Positions 6,503 to 8,150 of a stretch of DNA of 8,150 nucleotides are shown here, one piece after another. Numbering within the stretch: the first letter of the stretch is position 1; each line of letters starts with the position of its first letter. Below the pieces are notes generated by a model. That model saw only the letters and a list, made by a program, of their open reading frames with translations. It did no database searches and was not told where the DNA came from. The translations under genes and the position numbers were made by a program. The stretch spans positions 1 through 8,150 of the forward strand of contig CALFXW010000023.1 in NCBI GenBank assembly GCA_937957805.1, written 5' to 3'. The DNA comes from an uncultured Sphingopyxis sp. (GTDB lineage: Bacteria; Pseudomonadota; Alphaproteobacteria; Sphingomonadales; Sphingomonadaceae).

Positions 6503-7506
6503 ATTTCCCATCCATGCGTAATTTGCCAAGGGGCGACAATCGGCGTCTGCCCCGATAGAACCTCTGCCGCCTGACTCATGTCGAGGTTGCCGCCCGACAG
6601 GATGACCGCGACCTTCTTGCCGTGCATCGCATCACGTTCCTGCACCAGCGCCGCCAGCGCAACCGCGCCCGCCCCTTCGGCCAGATTATGCGTATCCTGC
6701 CAGAAAATGCGGATGGCATTCGCTACTTCATCGTCGGTTACGGCAACAAAATGGTCGGCGCGCGGGCCATAATAATCAAGCGCGGCCTGCACTGGCGTGC
6801 ACACCGCCACACCATCGGCAAAACTGTGCGCGCTGTCGTTGCCGATCAGGCGGCCTGCCTCAAAACTCTGTTTGGCCGCATCGACATGCGCGGATACAAC
6901 GCCGATAATTTTGGCCTTGGCACCCAGCGCTTCCTTTGCCGCGATGGTGCCGCACAAGCCCGACCCGCAGCCGACTGGGACATATACGGCATCCAAATCG
7001 GGCACCGCTTCGAATAATTCCAGCCCATAGCTCGCCACGCCGCGCACCAACTCGTCATGGTAACCCGGCACCATATGCAGCCCATATTGCTGCGCACGCG
7101 CCATCGCCTCTGCCTTGGCGGTATCGAAATCATCGCCATGTTCGATCAATTCCGCGCCAAAGGCACGCATCGCCGCATTTTTTTCCTTGGCATTGCCGTT
7201 GGGCACCAAAATTGTAGCGGTCAGCCCTGCCGCGCGCGCGGCGCGCACCTGCGCTTGCCCATGGTTGCCGCGCGTCGCAGTGATGATGCCGGTGACATCG
7301 GGTTGAGTGCGCCGCAACCAGTCGATATAGGTGATGGCACCACGCACTTTAAACGCCCCTGTGGGCGTATGATTTTCATGCTTCACCCAGACGCTACAGC
7401 CCAGCCGTTCGGCGAGCAAAGGCCATGCGGTCTGCGGTGTCGGCGGCACTTGTTCGCGCACCAGCGCCTCCGCCGCGCGCAGAGATTCCAGCGTAAAATC
7501 GGTCAT
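6499..7506 (-). CDS. threonine dehydratase-like PLP enzyme (fold type II), no ACT domain
   Basis: A 335-residue fold type II PLP enzyme of the serine/threonine dehydratase group. KHENHTPTGAFKVRGA (42-57) holds the Schiff-base Lys53. TRGNHGQAQ (78-86) is the substrate loop equivalent to SxGNHxQ. The phosphate-binding loop is GCGSGLCG (179-186), and LSGGNLD (303-309) lies near the PLP pyridine. The expected reaction is L-threonine to 2-oxobutyrate plus ammonia, with serine, or a hydroxyaspartate, as possible alternatives. There is no C-terminal ACT domain, so isoleucine feedback of the IlvA type is not expected. The GxGSGxCG loop marks a subfamily distinct from the GGGG loop of IlvA/TdcB. The ATG at 7506 overlaps the leuB stop (ATGA), and the gene's own stop overlaps metZ the same way. 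The general family is firm; the exact substrate is not. Confidence 0.85.
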   Translation of the reverse strand: MTDFTLESLRAAEALVREQVPPTPQTAWPLLAERLGCSVWVKHENHTPTGAFKVRGAITYIDWLRRTQPDVTGIITATRGNHGQAQVRAARAAGLTATILVPNGNAKEKNAAMRAFGAELIEHGDDFDTAKAEAMARAQQYGLHMVPGYHDELVRGVASYGLELFEAVPDLDAVYVPVGCGSGLCGTIAAKEALGAKAKIIGVVSAHVDAAKQSFEAGRLIGNDSAHSFADGVAVCTPVQAALDYYGPRADHFVAVTDDEVANAIRIFWQDTHNLAEGAGAVALAALVQERDAMHGKKVAVILSGGNLDMSQAAEVLSGQTPIVAPWQITHGWEI

Positions 7507-7733
7507 GGCATTTCCACTTCCAGCGCGCGGAGCACCGCATCACCCATTTGCTCGGTTGTAAGCCGCCCACCCAGGTCGGCGCTGCGTGCGCCGCCGGCCA
7601 GCGCGCGATGGACAGCTCCTTCGATACGCGCCGCAGCACCCTCCAGTGCGAAACTGTGGCGCAGCATCATCGCTGCCGACAATATGGTCGCCAGCGGGTT
7701 GGCACGCCCCTGCCCCGCGATGTCGGGCGCGCT
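7503..7733 (-). CDS. leuB: 3-isopropylmalate dehydrogenase, C-terminal fragment cut at the junction
   Basis: The last 76 codons of leuB, whose enzyme oxidatively decarboxylates 3-isopropylmalate in leucine synthesis. The diagnostic C-terminal motif SAPDIAGQGRANPLATILSA (fragment residues 1-20) continues into AMMLRHSF, then GGRLTTEQMGDAVLRALEV. In intact LeuB this motif is preceded by EPVHG. Here the residue before Ser is Arg (CGC where a Gly codon is expected), and everything further upstream on this strand has no LeuB character. About three quarters of the gene is therefore missing, replaced by unrelated DNA. The gene ends in ATGA overlap with the dehydratase gene, so it is the most upstream operon gene seen. 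The reading frame stays open past the junction only because the opposite strand is GC-rich coding DNA. Confidence 0.9.
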   Translation of the reverse strand, partial: SAPDIAGQGRANPLATILSAAMMLRHSFALEGAAARIEGAVHRALAGGARSADLGGRLTTEQMGDAVLRALEVEMP

Positions 7734-7736
7734 GCG
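7731..7736. other. homology and composition breakpoint (probable chimeric join)
   Basis: LeuB homology on the minus strand ends at the Ser codon 7733-7731; the next codon already departs from the near-invariant Gly. From 7735 the plus strand becomes an open frame in which essentially every codon ends in G or C, unlike the AT-tolerant codons of parE, metZ and the other genes to the left. The exact base cannot be fixed because GCTGC could belong to either side. No transposase, terminal repeat, tRNA or recombination site is seen at the point. Confidence 0.8.
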
Positions 7737-8150
7737 GGCGGTGCTGCCCGACACGGTGCGCCTCGAGGCGCTGAAGTTCGAGATCCCGCCGAACCCGGCG
7801 CAGATCCTCACGGCCGACAAGGTCGACGCGTACATCTCGAAGGCGATCAACGGCACGACGGGCGTGTCGGACATCGTCGCCGGCGCGCGCGCCGCGCACG
7901 AGACCGCCGCCGCGAAGGCGATGACGCCCTACCGCGTCGACTGCCGCGACGTCGCGCGCGTCGGCACGATCCTCTTCCACCGCTTCGTCCGCGCGAACCC
8001 CGACCGGTTCAAGAGCGGCGCCCCGCCGAAGCTGCGCGCCTCGCACGAGGAGGCGCTCGACCTGGCGGTGTTCACCGGCGCGATCAAGTCGGCCGTCGAC
8101 GCCGGCGCGCGCATCGCCGAGCCGTGGTTCCTGGAGCAGCTCGGCGCCCC
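7735..8150 (+). CDS. internal fragment of an unidentified gene from very GC-rich DNA
   Basis: An open frame of 138 codons enters from the junction and runs off the window end without start or stop. All 136 complete codons from 7741 to 8148 have G or C in the third position, strong evidence for real coding in this frame and for an organism of very high GC. GC is 43 of 60 bases in 7741-7800 and 49 of 60 in 7861-7920. The translation is soluble-looking and rich in Ala, Arg, Asp and Lys, with no membrane segment. Local stretches include LKFEIPPNPAQILTADKVDA, then ARVGTILFHRFVRANPDRF, then EPWFLEQLGAP at the end. I do not recognise the family and assign no function. The true start lies beyond the join in the source genome. 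Myxobacteria, actinobacteria or similar high-GC groups are possible sources, by composition only. Confidence 0.7.

Noticed and set aside
7731..7741. Insertion-sequence or integron boundary at the leuB break
   Set aside because: No inverted repeats, target duplication, attachment site or transposase/integrase coding was seen next to the break, though only 417 bases of the far side are visible.
7503..7874. Minus-strand open frame extending LeuB upstream past 7733 to an ATG at 7874
   Set aside because: The sequence upstream of the SAPDIAGQG motif has no LeuB similarity and is exactly antisense to the all-G/C-ending plus-strand frame. It is open only because GC-rich coding DNA lacks stops on the other strand.
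7885..7925. HETAAAKA stretch resembling the RNase A S-peptide
   Set aside because: It is a short chance match in an Ala-rich helix-like region with no other ribonuclease features.
7540..8046. Long Arg/Ala-rich minus-strand open frame spanning the junction
   Set aside because: It crosses the breakpoint and overlaps both leuB and the GC-rich fragment in other frames, with low-complexity composition typical of a shadow frame.

Overview
The window looks like two joined pieces of DNA. Positions 1 to about 7733 are a compact alphaproteobacterial chromosome segment. The GcrA regulator, a family confined essentially to Alphaproteobacteria, indicates the class. The ApaG/MetZ/LeuB cluster and overall protein resemblance suggest Sphingomonadales (inference, no search was run). 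Positions from about 7734 to 8150 are a fragment of a gene from DNA with very different codon use: all 136 complete codons from 7741 to 8148 end in G or C. The switch falls inside leuB, so the window most likely ends in a chimeric assembly join; a real insertion or rearrangement is less likely.

Left part: a 3'-truncated ABC-2 permease gene leaves the window on the minus strand (1-503). An 81-bp divergent intergenic region separates it from a plus-strand group: gcrA (585-1322), a PaaI-type hotdog thioesterase with a TTG start (1335-1715), and parE, the topoisomerase IV B subunit (1765-3744). A cell-cycle transcription factor thus sits just upstream of a gene for chromosome decatenation. One GAnTC site, the CcrM methylation and GcrA recognition motif, lies just before parE.

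Middle and right part: a convergent minus-strand array, read from right to left, holds leuB (only the last 76 codons before the join), a threonine dehydratase-like gene, metZ, apaG, a GcvA-like LysR regulator and a small TM2-domain membrane protein. Successive genes overlap by 4 nt (ATGA) or 8 nt or are 15 nt apart, so this is very probably one translationally coupled operon. The enzymes are amino-acid metabolic: LeuB in leucine synthesis, threonine deamination to 2-oxobutyrate (an isoleucine precursor), and MetZ in homocysteine/methionine synthesis. ApaG, the LysR protein and the TM2 protein ride along.

I found no RNA genes, CRISPR arrays, insertion sequences, prophage genes or defence-system genes, and no convincing new system. 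The most important observation is the composition and homology break near 7733.
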